Source of the DNA: Fragilaria crotonensis
Lineage: Eukaryota > Bacillariophyta > Fragilariophyceae > Fragilariales > Fragilariaceae
Reading direction: 5' to 3'
Assembly: GCA_022925895.1 (NCBI GenBank)
Contig: JAKSYS010000422.1
Span: forward strand, 1-53,851
DNA length: 53,851 nucleotides
Shown: one piece after another, positions 11,680-21,772 of the stretch
Position numbering within the stretch: the first letter of the stretch is position 1
Layout of the letters: the number at the start of each line of letters is the position of its first letter
The notes under the pieces: generated by a model
Told to the model about the DNA's origin: nothing
What the model saw: only the letters and a program-made list of their open reading frames with translations
Databases searched by the model: none
Position numbers and translations under genes: made by a program

Positions 11680-12271
11680 TGTTAGGAATCTACCGTCACT
11701 CTGTCACACTGTCTCTCGTATTACTGTAAGGTTAAACACCATACGGTAATACAATAGACAGTCCATTATTTTTCTTAGTCTGTCCGTGACCCGTTCCCGT
11801 AGAATGCTACGGATCAGAACCTGGTACTACCGGTCTGCAACACAAAACTATTTGAATTTACTTCCTATGTAATTCAAATCATGAGTGTTGTTGATAACTT
11901 CAACAACACTCTTTTTACTATGGACAACACTTCCCAAACACCACTCAGGAAGTGGGACTAAGACAACACTTCATTTGTGAGACTCCAACTAATGTTGCAA
12001 GTCTCACCTTCATTTTTCATTCCAATTCATCTTATAATTTCCACAAACCAAAAACAGTAAAGGCCTTTACTACTTAGCATCTACATTTCTACATCCTTGT
12101 ATCAACAAATCTACCGCCATGGTGTATGTCTACAAAACACCATCGCCCAAAGCTGGACGATCCGTCAGGTCGCTTCCTCACCTGTCAAGTCCAACGTTAG
12201 ACTTCAAGGTCCTACTAACCTTAAGTCTACCGTCGGCCAGTACTCGTGCACCGATCACACGAACACTGTCA
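11680..12271 (+). repeat. 3' LTR (592 bp)
   Basis: Same length and boundaries as the 5' LTR, followed at once by GGTAC. It carries the same hairpin (11883-11911). Two single-base indels relative to the 5' LTR cancel in length. Confidence 0.95.
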
Positions 12272-12276
12272 GGTAC
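12272..12276. repeat. Target-site duplication, right (GGTAC)
   Basis: Matches 568-572. The rebuilt empty site reads CCTGGTACCATC. Confidence 0.9.
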
Positions 12277-12669
12277 CATCGTCAGTTACATACATGACCT
12301 ACAGTACCCCCAGAGAGTTGTCATCGCCAGTACTACTGCACTTCATCGCACCGTATGTTTTACAGTAGCATCTGTGAAGCAACCTGTTAACAGCAAATTC
12401 TGTGAGTATTCCATCCAGTAACTTTGAATCCGTACAGTATTGTACTTCAGTAACGTAAGACACTGTCGTTCAGCATGAATTACCATCGATTTATGTACTG
12501 CAGAGCTGTAGTGCGTGTCAATGTACGTAACAGTACAACAGTACCCCAGACCCCAGAGTGGTCTTTCTCCATAACAAACAAACGCACAGACACATATACT
12601 ACCAGCTACCAGGTAGTATAATCTATACAGTCCGTGCGTCCATACTCGGAGTTCGGAGTACTACCTGGC
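12277..12669. other. Intergenic, GTAC-rich
   Basis: No gene seen. Contains many GTAC-centred words (for example ACAGTACC, GGAGTACTACC) typical of the non-coding parts of this window. Confidence 0.5.
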
Positions 12670-13924
12670 ACTAGTGTCTAGCCTCCCGGAGCCTTGGGGT
12701 TAATTAACCCCGTCAATTGCCTTAATTAACCCCGTCATTTTCGTACGTGTGCAAGACGCTTTTCTGTACATTTAATACTACGGACCACATAAAAAAGTGC
12801 TCCAATTGCAGTCATCTATGTTACAAGATGACGATACTTAAGTGCATCCATTTGATCCATTTTCCTTTTCTTCATTTTCAGTGGAAGTCACTGATGTGAA
12901 AGAAAAGCGCGATACTTGATTTTTTCATCCGCAATCAGTCTCTGACTAAAGGTGTGCAAAAGTGCGTAGAGTGTGGTAGATGTTCTACGTACCTTCAAAA
13001 CAGTTTTTTTTTTTTTGAAGTCCAAATTCATTCAACTCTGCACAGACAAATTGAGACGTTGACAAAACATTACTGAGTGACCGATGACCGACAACGTTTC
13101 GAAGTATCTGGCATCCTCACTCCTTAAGCCGAGCGCTGCGAAATCATATTCTGACACTTAATTCAAAATCTGTCATAGTAGAGAATTTTTTTCCAACGCT
13201 TGGTATAAATTCTACACGATTTCTGTGTGGAAATTGTCCGTTGGGGTTCCTTTTTCCGATCAACCTATACTTGTGAATTCTTCAAACTGGTGAAATATCC
13301 TGCGTACTTCATCACCATTGAAGGTATACTGAAGATGATGATCACATCAGTTTTTCTATCATGAGATGAGAATGGTCTAAAACCGAGGGATCCGAAACCA
13401 CCTCATCCTCCGTAGACTTTGGTATACATTCTACACGATTCTTCTACGTTTTTTTCTGGTTTGATGTCTTTCTAATTGATTGCTGTCGCTTAAATATTGA
13501 GCGGCAGACAAGTTTCATGTTTAGAAACAATACTTCAACGTATTTGACACACAATAGTCACCTGACTTTTGGTTGAATTTGAGATGAGCGTAATCAAACG
13601 GCAGGCCAAAAGGAGTGTCCGAAAAGTGAGTTTTACGTAGCATCGGGTATTATTTCTACTGCTTTTCTAAATCAGAAATGACAGGAAAAAATCAGAGGGT
13701 CAAGAAAATTGATGCAGAAAAACTATTGTTTCTCGATGAAAAACAATATGCAGATACTGGGCTTTGACGGCATGCACATTCATGGGGTCCTTGAGCCACT
13801 GCCCAAGTTTCTAGTCCAACGGAAGATTTGCAACTAGTAGCGAACAATTTTTGTGATGTGCAAATACGGGGTTAATTAACCCCATTTGGGGTTAATTAAC
13901 CCCGTCGGGAGGCTAGACACTAGT
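12670..13924. mobile_element. Non-autonomous DNA transposon with 19-bp terminal inverted repeats
   Basis: ACTAGTGTCTAGCCTCCCG (12670-12688) and its exact reverse complement (13906-13924) bound a 1,255-bp segment without a usable ORF. Just inside each end sit copies of the palindrome GGGGTTAATTAACCCC (12696-12711; 13868-13883; 13888-13903) and one truncated copy (12722-12733). The target duplication could be CTAG or TA, since the ends overlap the palindrome ACTAGT. Superfamily not assigned. Confidence 0.8.
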
Positions 13925-13943
13925 ACAGTACCTTGTATGATAT

Positions 13944-13951
13944 GTCATATC
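13944..13951. repeat. hAT target-site duplication, left
   Basis: GTCATATC, repeated exactly at 14522-14529 on the other side of the element: an 8-bp duplication. Confidence 0.85.
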
Positions 13952-14521
13952 CAGGGGTGTCCTATTTAAGGCGACCGTGCCGGCGCGCCTAGCAGCGCCT
14001 TAATTAGTTAATATAGGCGCTTTTTTGGACCTTCAAAAAGGCGGTGTAAGGCGGTGGGGGTTAGGGGTTAGGGTTTTGGGGATTTAGAGTTAAGGTTCAT
14101 GACTGTACAGAGCAGCTGCAACGCTCATCCCCACTTCAGTCCATCATGAAAATAACACTGCCAACAGACCTCACAGCTCACCATGAACAATCATGGAAGT
14201 AACTTCAATTGTTTCAGCTTTTTTCACTGCAACAGTTGAGTTCCAAGTCCAAGTAAAGCATCTTGCTACTGGCTACGGATATACTGGAGTACTGTACAAC
14301 AAGGTACTGTATCCATGTCTACTGTATGTTGTTTATTATCTACTGGAGTACTGTAGTACTATGCTACGAGAATGCTCCGTACAAACTTACACGTACAATT
14401 CTACACGATGGTATGTTTGTAGCGTAGAATCTACAGGACCTTATTTAAGGCGCTATTTCAAGGCTTCAAAAAGGCGATTGGCCCCAAAATTAAGGCGCCC
14501 GCCTTAAATAGGACACCCCTG
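13952..14521. mobile_element. hAT-type MITE (570 bp)
   Basis: Terminal inverted repeats starting CAGGGGTGTCCTATTTAAGG at 13952, with the exact complement ending at 14521. CAGGG-type ends with an 8-bp duplication are the hAT signature. No transposase: the only ORF of note (14193-14507) has no recognisable domain. Subterminal AAGGCG-rich motifs are repeated inside both ends. A telomere-like patch with TTAGGGGTTAGGG lies at 14061-14073. Confidence 0.85.
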
Positions 14522-14529
14522 GTCATATC
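14522..14529. repeat. hAT target-site duplication, right
   Basis: GTCATATC, identical to 13944-13951. Confidence 0.85.
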
Positions 14530-15231
14530 ATATGCATTCTGTCCTCTCAACTCTGTACTCTGTACTACACCAGGTGTATTATTCCAAGATTTTGGCACGA
14601 CCGATCTTGTGCTTGGCGAGGACCTCGGAGTATGGTTTACTGTCGAGACAAAAAGGTCGTATGTTACGACACGCACTTGCCCCGCTTGTCCTTCCAATCC
14701 GTGCGGGCGGACAAAAAGTACTCCGAGTACTACTGTACATACCGGTGGAGCTTTACTTATACACTGAAACAACAAAAACGAATGGTATGGAGTGTGAAGG
14801 ACGCATGTGAGCTTCATAGTACCAGGTACCTTGAGTAGTACCAGGTACAAGTATGTTGAGGAACACAGAAAAAGCAAAAAAGGGAACCACGTGGTCGTAG
14901 GTCCTGGTACAATCCCGCAACCTCCGCAACTCCGAGCCCGTAGCATTCCTGACCTGGTACTTGAGTTCATTTAAACTATGCATACGTGGTACTGGACATT
15001 AGTGCATATGAACATACTACTAGTAGAGTACACAATACACATGAATGAGTCCTGCATTCTACGTTGCTGGTACCATGGTACCTTGGAGCACTTCTGCGAA
15101 TTGAAACATTGTGTGCTTTTTCTGCTCACAATCTGCAAGATCTCGAATATACTCGTGATTGCTTCAGAACTAGGTTTCAACCTTCAACGCTCAAAATACA
15201 GCTCATCTCCCACAACAAGAACAATCCAACC
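14530..15231. other. Intergenic, GTAC-rich, upstream of Reeler-like gene
   Basis: Contains clustered AGTACCAGGTACCTTGAGT-type words around 14818-14850 and a GGTACCATGGTACC palindrome near 15069-15082. ORFs here lack any conserved feature. The last ~100 bp should be the promoter and 5' UTR of the next gene. Confidence 0.5.
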
Positions 15232-15749
15232 ATGATCTTCCGCCTCTTCGTTGCTTCCTTCATTCTTCTCGCCACACAGGCATATCCCACCTATACTGGC
15301 AGCTGCAAAGCCGGGAACTCTCTTGCGGGGTCTCATTTGAAATCTCCTTCCAAGGGAGCCTTGTCCGCGTACGGGCTCGTCCTCAAAATTGGAGGCAAGT
15401 CCCTTAGCCCTGGCACCACCTTCTCGTTCGCCAAGGGAACACCATTGGCGATTTCGCTTAGTGGTAACAAGGCCTTCAAGGGCTTTCAAATGCGAATTGG
15501 TAGCGGAAGTGCAAGCACCCTTGGATACTTGAAGAAGGGCTCACATCCAATGTTGTGACCGATAAGCAATGTACGAACATCAAGATTGGAGGAATCTCTC
15601 ACAACAGCGCCGCATCCAAGACTTCTGTTAAAGGGATCATCTCAGTTCCCACGGCGAAGAGTGGCCTCAAGCTCGAAGTCACGGTCGTGGTTAGTAACGG
15701 TGGTACTTCTACTTGGTATAAATCTACCTACACGTTAAATGCCGTTTAA
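15232..15749 (+). pseudogene. Small secreted Reeler-like protein, copy 1 (one-base deletion)
   Basis: ATG at 15232 in context CAACCATG. The N-terminus MIFRLFVASFILLATQAYPT is a signal peptide. The rest aligns along its whole length with the intact paralog at 19409-19927: SCKAGNSLAGSH, ALSAYGLVLKIGGKSLSPG, KAFKGFQMRI, CTNIKIGGISHNSA, STWYKSTYTLN. The KGFQMRI and GISHNSA..K.. motifs recall Reeler domains (GF-x-x-x-AR and xxTHxN). Relative to copy 2, one C is missing at ~15541 (GGCTCACATCC against GGCTCCACATCC), which ends the frame at 15556; the rest is open in the next frame to TAA at 15747. Without that base it would be 172 residues like its paralog. Whether this is a real lesion or a read error is open. 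The family assignment is moderate. Confidence 0.7.
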
Positions 15750-16690
15750 GGTCAACATCCAAGAATTCGGGTTGCTGTTTGTTCCCTTCAAGATACATTG
15801 ACATATCAATCCAAGCATCTTCAATGATTATCAATGAACATGACACTGCGCGATCCCTCTTAGTTTAGAATTTCGGCTTCATTAAAAGCAACATATAGTC
15901 TCTACGTCCTGCGCCGTTATCGGCAGGTACTAAGCCTTCCCACCACGACACGGTGCTTGAACAAAAGGGTTTTCACGACGAATTGAATGCTACAACACTC
16001 ATATCGCACGCGTAACAAAGGTGAATGCACAAGAAGGATCATTTCACTTGATAGCTAATAAGTGCCCGCCTCTACAATCAACCTAACATCGCCTCCAGTT
16101 TCTGCTCTGAGTACCATGGTTAAGGGTGCTCCAATGTCCAATTTCTGCAGTACTCGGAGTGCTTGGTACTGTACTCAGGTACCAGGTACGCAGAGATTGT
16201 TTTGCCTCACACAACCGATCTATATGATCATACTTTTTACTGGTACCTGGTACGAGTACATCTAGTCGTCAATCGTCGCTACCCTCTTCTACTACCGTAT
16301 CAAATAGGAAATGCATCCCAACTGGTACGATACTGTTGAGTTGGAGGCGAGAAATCAATACTGTTGTACTCCAGTCTCCAGTGCAATATAGTATCCGGGG
16401 TGTAGATTTGGTGTACTGAAGTAGCATGTATCAGGCTTGGAATAACATCCACATGCAACCCTGACGCACGTAGGGTCATAATTTCATATCCAAATTTGCT
16501 TTGGGTGCAACCAGGCATTGTGCGTCGATTCATACTAATGTGTAGTACCAGAAAAGAACAATATGATTGTCTATCAAAGTCTTGAGTTCTTGTTTTTTAC
16601 ACCATTGCTTCAAGACACTGATCACCATGAAAGATCAGAGGGTTTACAAGCAAATATTGGACAGCTTGATGTCCAGCAGTGTTCATCGGT
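15750..16690. other. Intergenic
   Basis: No gene seen. GTAC words including GGTACCTGGTAC-like stretches near 16185-16260. Confidence 0.5.
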
Positions 16691-16786
16691 TGGGTCTGGG
16701 AGAGCAACATGACTATCTGTGTGTGTAATCTGAAAACGTGGGTCTGGGAGAGCAATATGACTATCTGTGTATGTAATCTGTAAACA
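16691..16786. repeat. 48-bp direct duplication
   Basis: TGGGTCTGGGAGAGCAACAT begins at 16691 and recurs with few changes at 16739; the unit is 48 bp, two copies. Confidence 0.75.
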
Positions 16787-16889
16787 GGACGAGGCAGGTG
16801 ATCCCAGAAGAACTGATGCAGCCAATGGTTGAACATAAGATCTTTCGATGTTCCTGACCCCGGGGCCAGTGATGGCGATTCATGCCTTG

Positions 16890-17530
16890 GTAGGCTATGT
16901 GCTAACACTGTTTACGTTTCGGAAAAACAATTTCATTCTATTTTCCAGATCGTCTACATGGTTGGAGAACAGGTTCAAATGACGGAAATCCTACGAAGTG
17001 TGCCAAAGTCAATGATTTTGTTAAGTATCTTAAGTAGCTGGAAGGTAGGAAACAAGAAGAAGAATCAAAGACGCGGCATCCAATGGAAGAAAGAGAGTTT
17101 TGGCGTCTGTGTGAAGTTTTCAAGACATTTAGTGGCTCCCACAGTTCAGGTATTTGGAATCTTGGAATGCCGGCCGGTGCTTTGTCAACTTTCAGTTTCT
17201 CATGATAGCCAGAATTGACAACACAACACATATATTTCTGCTGGACCACATTTGCTTGTGTGCACAACCATTTTGAGAATGCATTGCTGAAAACAAGGTT
17301 GAACTGGAGCAAGATTTACAGGATGAAAGGGGGGATGCACTGTGGCAGATTATGATTGGTAGTATGAACCTAATTTCCTGTGTATTCATCAATTTGTTGT
17401 GGTTGTGGCTTGTTGAATACAACTTGAGATTGAAAGCAACCGCAATCGCCTCACCTTACACTTTTGCATTCTCTGATGATATCACAGTACCTGGTGGCAG
17501 ACACGAGGCAAAGGAAACTGCTCCAAATAT
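16890..17530 (+). pseudogene. Decayed Crypton tyrosine recombinase relic
   Basis: Collinear with the Crypton proteins encoded at 42-46.6 kb, but on the plus strand and very diverged. Matches in order: DGNPTKCAKVNDFVKYL (16981-17031; Crypton EGNPTQSKDVLDLLKAV), RHPMEEREFWRL (~17075-17110; RRPMVGKEFESM), FVNFQFLMIARIDN (~17180-17220; LVNFQFHMIARIDD), LLDHICLC then NHFENALLKTRLNWSK (~17240-17320; LEHVRVHDKFSHSLKVRLNWSK), IGSMNLISCVFINLLWLW (~17354-17410; LGSMNPIYCVLWSLGLWL), ASPYTFAFSDDITVPGG (~17450-17500; ESPYLFVFCDDFRIPEGG). It has in-frame stops (for example TAG at 17035-17037) and frame changes. The catalytic HxxR...Y end was not found. Confidence 0.75.
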
Positions 17531-19408
17531 CGATCCCTTTACCTTGCTTGTTGTTTGTATCCTTGTTGGTAGAAAAGGCATCACAGTTGCCATCATCCCA
17601 ATCAAAGCATGTTTGTAGTGACACAATAAAGAGAATAGGAAGAAGAAGAACTATCCAGTATACAATGAGTGTCAATCTCAAAGTGGTGGTAAGCCAAAAC
17701 TGAACACCATGAATGGTGAGAATTGAAGTTGAGCAGAAACAGACACACCGCAGAAGTCAGAACAAAAGTGTTTGATGTACTCAAAAGGGAATTTCTGTTC
17801 CAAGGGGACAGTTTTGCAAGTTTTGCAAAAATATAACCGAGGATCAGTTTTGATTTCAATAAGTTGTTGTCCCCCAGTTTAGATTTTTGATCATGAAGGC
17901 CGGCGAAGGCGACAAAACCCCCGAAATTTCAGTTTTTTGATTTTTGATTTTTGACACGAAAAGGGTGAGCGTAATCGAAAACCTTCTACTCTACCGGTAG
18001 CATAGTGGAGGTCGGCGTACTCCGTACCTGGTACAGTTTATACTAATCCGATCCGCATTGTCGGGTTGGTGACCTGGAGACGTCGATGCTGGGTTGTTGA
18101 GTCGTGATTTGCTGTTTCAGTGGTTCCATGACATATGAGATATGAGCATATGCCACATATGTACCAGTCAGTTATTTGTTAGTTGTATAGAAATGGTTTT
18201 GTTTCGTTGACACGCACTTCTATCTATTTTGGAGAGAGGAGAATTTTATGCACGATTGATCCAGACGTCCATTCGAGCCTCAATCACGCGGCCACTCCGA
18301 TGATTTCACAGTACATTTGCTCACGATAGCATGAGAGATTTGATTTTGATACGATCGATGCCTAACTAAGTAATAAGTGAATATCTCTAGACAAGTGGAG
18401 ACTTCCATACTGGGTTGCGAAGTCGTGATTGGGCTGTAGGACTTCAATACAGGTGGATTTTTGGGTTTTCAATCTTATACAGTACATGTCCTACTAGCTA
18501 GTAGAGTAGTACTTTAAACTGTTCCGAGGCTTCAGCAGCATCTTTCTTCTATATAAAATGTTTTACAACTCCAAGTAGGGTACGATTGAACGATGTCATC
18601 ATAATGCCGCATCCAGGAGTAAAGGAAAAAAAAAAACACAAACAAACCGTAGGATTTTTTTAAACGACCATAAATGCAAATTCTCTTCGACAATTGCACT
18701 GTCATATTGTCATTAACGAGGTGGGCTATGCAGATACGCATATTATTCTGCCTCTCATAGTTACTGTACATGCGACACGAGGCATGAACATGTGGATCGC
18801 CCACCTTGTATCGATGCTTGACATTGGGCAAGATCGATTGACGATGACATAATGTGTATGTATGCGTATTGCATATTAACGTCAGTGCACCGGTATGAGT
18901 CGATTACCATAGTACAGTACCGGTCGGAGTATCCTCCGGGCACAAGTATGATATGCTTCACATTCCCATCGACCACAACGGGTACCTGGTACTTGTGCAT
19001 GTATAGTACAAGTGCATCGTACAGTAGGTTTCATTGTGCCCATACGTAGGTCCCCTTCTACGAGTAGACTACTGTACTGAGAGGACCTTGGTTCGGTTCT
19101 AATACTCCAGTGCCATTTACGGCACAAGCCGCCTATCACGCATGACGCATGACGCATGACGTATGACGTATGACGACTTATCATTTTCAATATATAAAAA
19201 AATACATATGCATATGTGCCACAAGCACTCGGAGTAAGCACAAATTTCGCACAGGAAGTTGCGCTTGGTATTAATTGTTTGTAGAAGCTACGAGATGTAT
19301 CTGATTCTGCCCGAGCTCCACAGCAAAGTCATCCGGTCCTCACAGGTCTCACACACGCCGATCCAGATTCTCGCAAATCGCCATTTTATCACAAAAATTG
19401 AAGCCACG
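17531..19408. other. Intergenic with small repeats
   Basis: No gene supported. A ~36-bp imperfect direct repeat (TGGAGACGTCGATGCTGGGT at 18075 and a similar copy at 18396). A 7-bp microsatellite of CGCATGA/CGTATGA at about 19137-19173. GGTACCTGGTAC at about 18980-18992. ORFs at 18532-18831 and 18882-19241 have no recognisable motifs. Confidence 0.5.
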
Positions 19409-19927
19409 ATGTTCTTCCGCCTCTTCCTTGCCGCGTTCATCCTCGCCTCCGCCCAGGCATATTCCACCTTTACCGGCAGCTGCAAATCCGGGAACCCACT
19501 TTCGGGGACTCACACGAGATCTTCTGCCAAGGGAGCTTTGTCCGCGTACGGGCTCGTCGTCAAAATCGGAAACAAGACCCTCAGTCCTAGCACCGCCTTT
19601 TCGATCGCCAAGGGAAAATCGTTGGTAATTTCTATTAGTGGTAGCAAGTCCTTCAAGGGATTTCAAGCGCGTATTGGCAAGGGAACCGCAAACACTCTTG
19701 GATACTTGAAGAAGGGCTCCACATCCAATGTTGTGACTGATAAGCAATGCACGAACATCAAGATTGGAGGAATCTCTCACAACAGTGCCACTCCCAAGAC
19801 TTCTGTTCAAGGCATCATCTTAGTTCCCTCTGCCATCAGTAGTCTCAAGCTCGAAGTCACGGTCGTGGTCAGTAACGGGATTGCCTCTGTTTGGTACAAA
19901 TCTACCTACACGTTGAATGCATCCTAA
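19409..19927 (+). CDS. Small secreted Reeler-like protein, copy 2
   Basis: 172 residues from ATG at 19409 (CACGATGTTC); the longer upstream frame from 19259 is not used because the paralog's similarity starts at this Met with a signal peptide (MFFRLFLAAFILASAQAYST). The mature part begins FTGSCKSGNPLSGTH and carries KSFKGFQARIG near residue 90 and IKIGGISHNSATPKTSV near residue 120, motifs resembling the Reeler domain of extracellular proteins. It has two Cys in the mature part (SCKSG and QCTN), possibly disulphide-linked. Likely secreted or wall-associated; function unknown. Closely related to the gene at 15232-15749, 4.2 kb away in the same orientation, so a local duplication. Confidence 0.8.
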   Translation: MFFRLFLAAFILASAQAYSTFTGSCKSGNPLSGTHTRSSAKGALSAYGLVVKIGNKTLSPSTAFSIAKGKSLVISISGSKSFKGFQARIGKGTANTLGYLKKGSTSNVVTDKQCTNIKIGGISHNSATPKTSVQGIILVPSAISSLKLEVTVVVSNGIASVWYKSTYTLNAS

Positions 19928-20434
19928 GGTCGACATCCAACGTTGGTTTGTTCGTCAAACCAATTTATGTCATCAACACTCCCTTACATGGACATGAGCA
20001 GATTAATCCAATAATGCTTAGCCCTTAATGAAAACATGTATGCTGCTGGATTTCTTTTCAAACGGAAGGCGGATGCGTCACCTAAGGTCGCTCTGTGGCT
20101 CACTACAAGTGCTACAGCTAATGCTGTCCTCAGTCCTGCCTGTGTATGTCATATGCGTATTACCAGACCATGTGGTGGACCAAATCACAGAATACAATGA
20201 AAAAAAGACAAGTCCACCACAGCAATCTGAATCCAGGATTTGCATACCTCATGATTACTGCAGGAAGTCATCATTGACCATTGAATCATGAATAGGCTAC
20301 GTGCTGTCAGATGCATGTCATGAAACAAATCCTGTTGAAAAATGGCGATCGTCTGAGGCGCCTCACCAAACCATCATCGCGAGCAATGAAGATGAAATAC
20401 TACAAAAGGAACGACTGCTACTTTTTGGATTGCC
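19928..20434. other. Intergenic between convergent genes
   Basis: No gene seen. Should hold the 3' ends of the Reeler-like gene and of the lipase gene. Confidence 0.5.
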
Positions 20435-21598
20435 CTATCGTCGTTCTTCAACGTATGACACGACAAAATCCATGACATCTTCCATGAGAGGATCGCAGAG
20501 CAAATCATGGTACGCGCCTTCCAGCAAGAGCACCTTCTTATCCTTGGATTGTGCCTTTTGCTCCAGAAATTTGGTCTCCTCGGCGGGGACACCGTAATCG
20601 CAGGTACCATGCACGGCACAAAATGGTACAGTCAAGGAGGGAATGATGAGGTTTCGAACATCTTCAACGCCCGTCAAGAGCTGGACGGCAGTCCCTAAGG
20701 TAAAGGGGTGTCCGCATGCTTCAAGTCCCATTTCTCGGTTTCGTTCGTTGGTGTGTCGCGCCAAGACTTCCGGGTCGCACCAGATGCGATCTAGTGAGAC
20801 GGGATTCGGCATGAAGAATGGCGTCCAAGTGGGATATTTGGGAGCCAAGAAGTAACGCAGGGTGTAGGTGACCGGAAACGGTGGTACATCTCCCACAATT
20901 GCAGGTGCGAGTAGGATGATTCCTCGAAACTCAGGTGGCGCCTTCGAAGGGTCGGTCTGAAAGGAATGCGCCGCGTGGAGAGCGAGGCAACCTCCAAAGG
21001 AATGACCACATAGGAACAATGGTGTTGAGTCGTGATGATGCGACGCGGCCAAATGAGCAAAAGCAACCAAGTCCGACAAAGCCCGCTGGTAGTCCTCGAG
21101 AAACATACGACGACCTTCCGAATAGCCGTGACCGAGCTGATCCATGGCGTAGAGTGCGTAGCCACTTTTTACAACGAAATGTTCGATCATAGCAGCGAGA
21201 CCGAGTTTTCGACCGTCCTTGGCAATCATCGCGCCTCCCGAATGATCTTGAATTCCGTGATGGAAAACAATAATGGCTTTAGGTTTCTGGTCTCCTGGAG
21301 GTACAAACTTTCGATAATGTAACTGTTTATGTTCGAAAGCGCTTTCGAACCATCCGTGTACGCAACCAGGCATTTCGCTTTCCATTTCTTCAATTTCTTC
21401 TTTGGACGGAAACCTGTCCGGAGGAATCCCAAGATGAACAGTCTTACCCCATAGTTCATAGGGATAGGCTGGTTCAGGCGTCGATTGTGTCTGTTTCTTG
21501 TTGCATCGTATCAAAGCAGCAAGTCGTCCTGTGATGGTTGTAGGCATAGGACCAGTTGGGGAGGATGTCGACGCGTCGGCAGCTTCTTGGTTAGCCAT
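20435..21598 (-). CDS. Alpha/beta-hydrolase, monoacylglycerol-lipase-like
   Basis: 387 residues, single exon. Serine hydrolase of the Hydrolase_4 / monoglyceride lipase type: oxyanion HHG at ~113-115 (IIVFHHGIQDHSGG), nucleophile Ser200 in LCGHSFGG (GxSxG), charge-relay Asp in VHGTCDYGVP and His in EGAYHDLL near the C-terminus. Other family marks are MDQLGHGYSEGRR and GIILLAPAI. Expected to release fatty acid from monoacylglycerol or lysophospholipid. The first ~90 residues extend beyond the core and are polar, without a clear signal peptide, so cytosolic or loosely membrane-bound. No odd features. Exact substrate cannot be read from sequence. Confidence 0.88.
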   Translation of the reverse strand: MANQEAADASTSSPTGPMPTTITGRLAALIRCNKKQTQSTPEPAYPYELWGKTVHLGIPPDRFPSKEEIEEMESEMPGCVHGWFESAFEHKQLHYRKFVPPGDQKPKAIIVFHHGIQDHSGGAMIAKDGRKLGLAAMIEHFVVKSGYALYAMDQLGHGYSEGRRMFLEDYQRALSDLVAFAHLAASHHHDSTPLFLCGHSFGGCLALHAAHSFQTDPSKAPPEFRGIILLAPAIVGDVPPFPVTYTLRYFLAPKYPTWTPFFMPNPVSLDRIWCDPEVLARHTNERNREMGLEACGHPFTLGTAVQLLTGVEDVRNLIIPSLTVPFCAVHGTCDYGVPAEETKFLEQKAQSKDKKVLLLEGAYHDLLCDPLMEDVMDFVVSYVEERR

Positions 21599-21772
21599 GG
21601 TATTCTTTGTGGATCACTTCTGGGAGCAAGATAGTCTTGAGTTTTGTGAGATCTTTGATGATGCAGCTTTTACATGTTTCGCGTAATGCGATATGGGATG
21701 GGAGCTTCGTACGACACAAACTGACGCGTGAGATCACTTGACACCTCCTCAACAGTTCCGAGTTCCGATAGC
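21599..21772. promoter_or_regulatory. Upstream region of the lipase gene
   Basis: 174 bp between the start codon and a MITE-like insertion at 21773; any promoter element would be close to the insertion. No defined motif identified. Confidence 0.3.

Larger units (their letters stand above)
573..12271 (+). mobile_element. Ty1/Copia LTR retrotransposon, ~11.7 kb
   Basis: Complete element: 592-bp LTRs starting TGTTAG and ending TGTCA, 5-bp target duplication GGTAC, a TGG-starting primer-site position after the 5' LTR, and an AAGAGGGG polypurine tract before the 3' LTR. The domain order gag, protease, integrase, reverse transcriptase, RNase H is that of Copia (Pseudoviridae), not Gypsy. The internal part is ~10.5 kb, about twice the usual Copia size. 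The excess is an extra coding region at ~1357-5492 upstream of gag. All coding parts are broken by several frame changes. The LTRs differ at about 7 positions of 592 by my reading (including two 1-base indels), so the insertion is young on that measure. Confidence 0.93.

Noticed and set aside
573..12271. Gypsy-type retrotransposon or endogenous retrovirus
   Set aside because: Integrase precedes reverse transcriptase and the protease, RT and RNase H motifs are those of Copia.
14041..14085. A telomere or chromosome end
   Set aside because: Only two or three degenerate repeats, inside a transposon with defined borders.
16829..17218. A 129-residue hypothetical gene
   Set aside because: It overlaps the Crypton relic and reads the matched segments in the wrong frame for most of its length.
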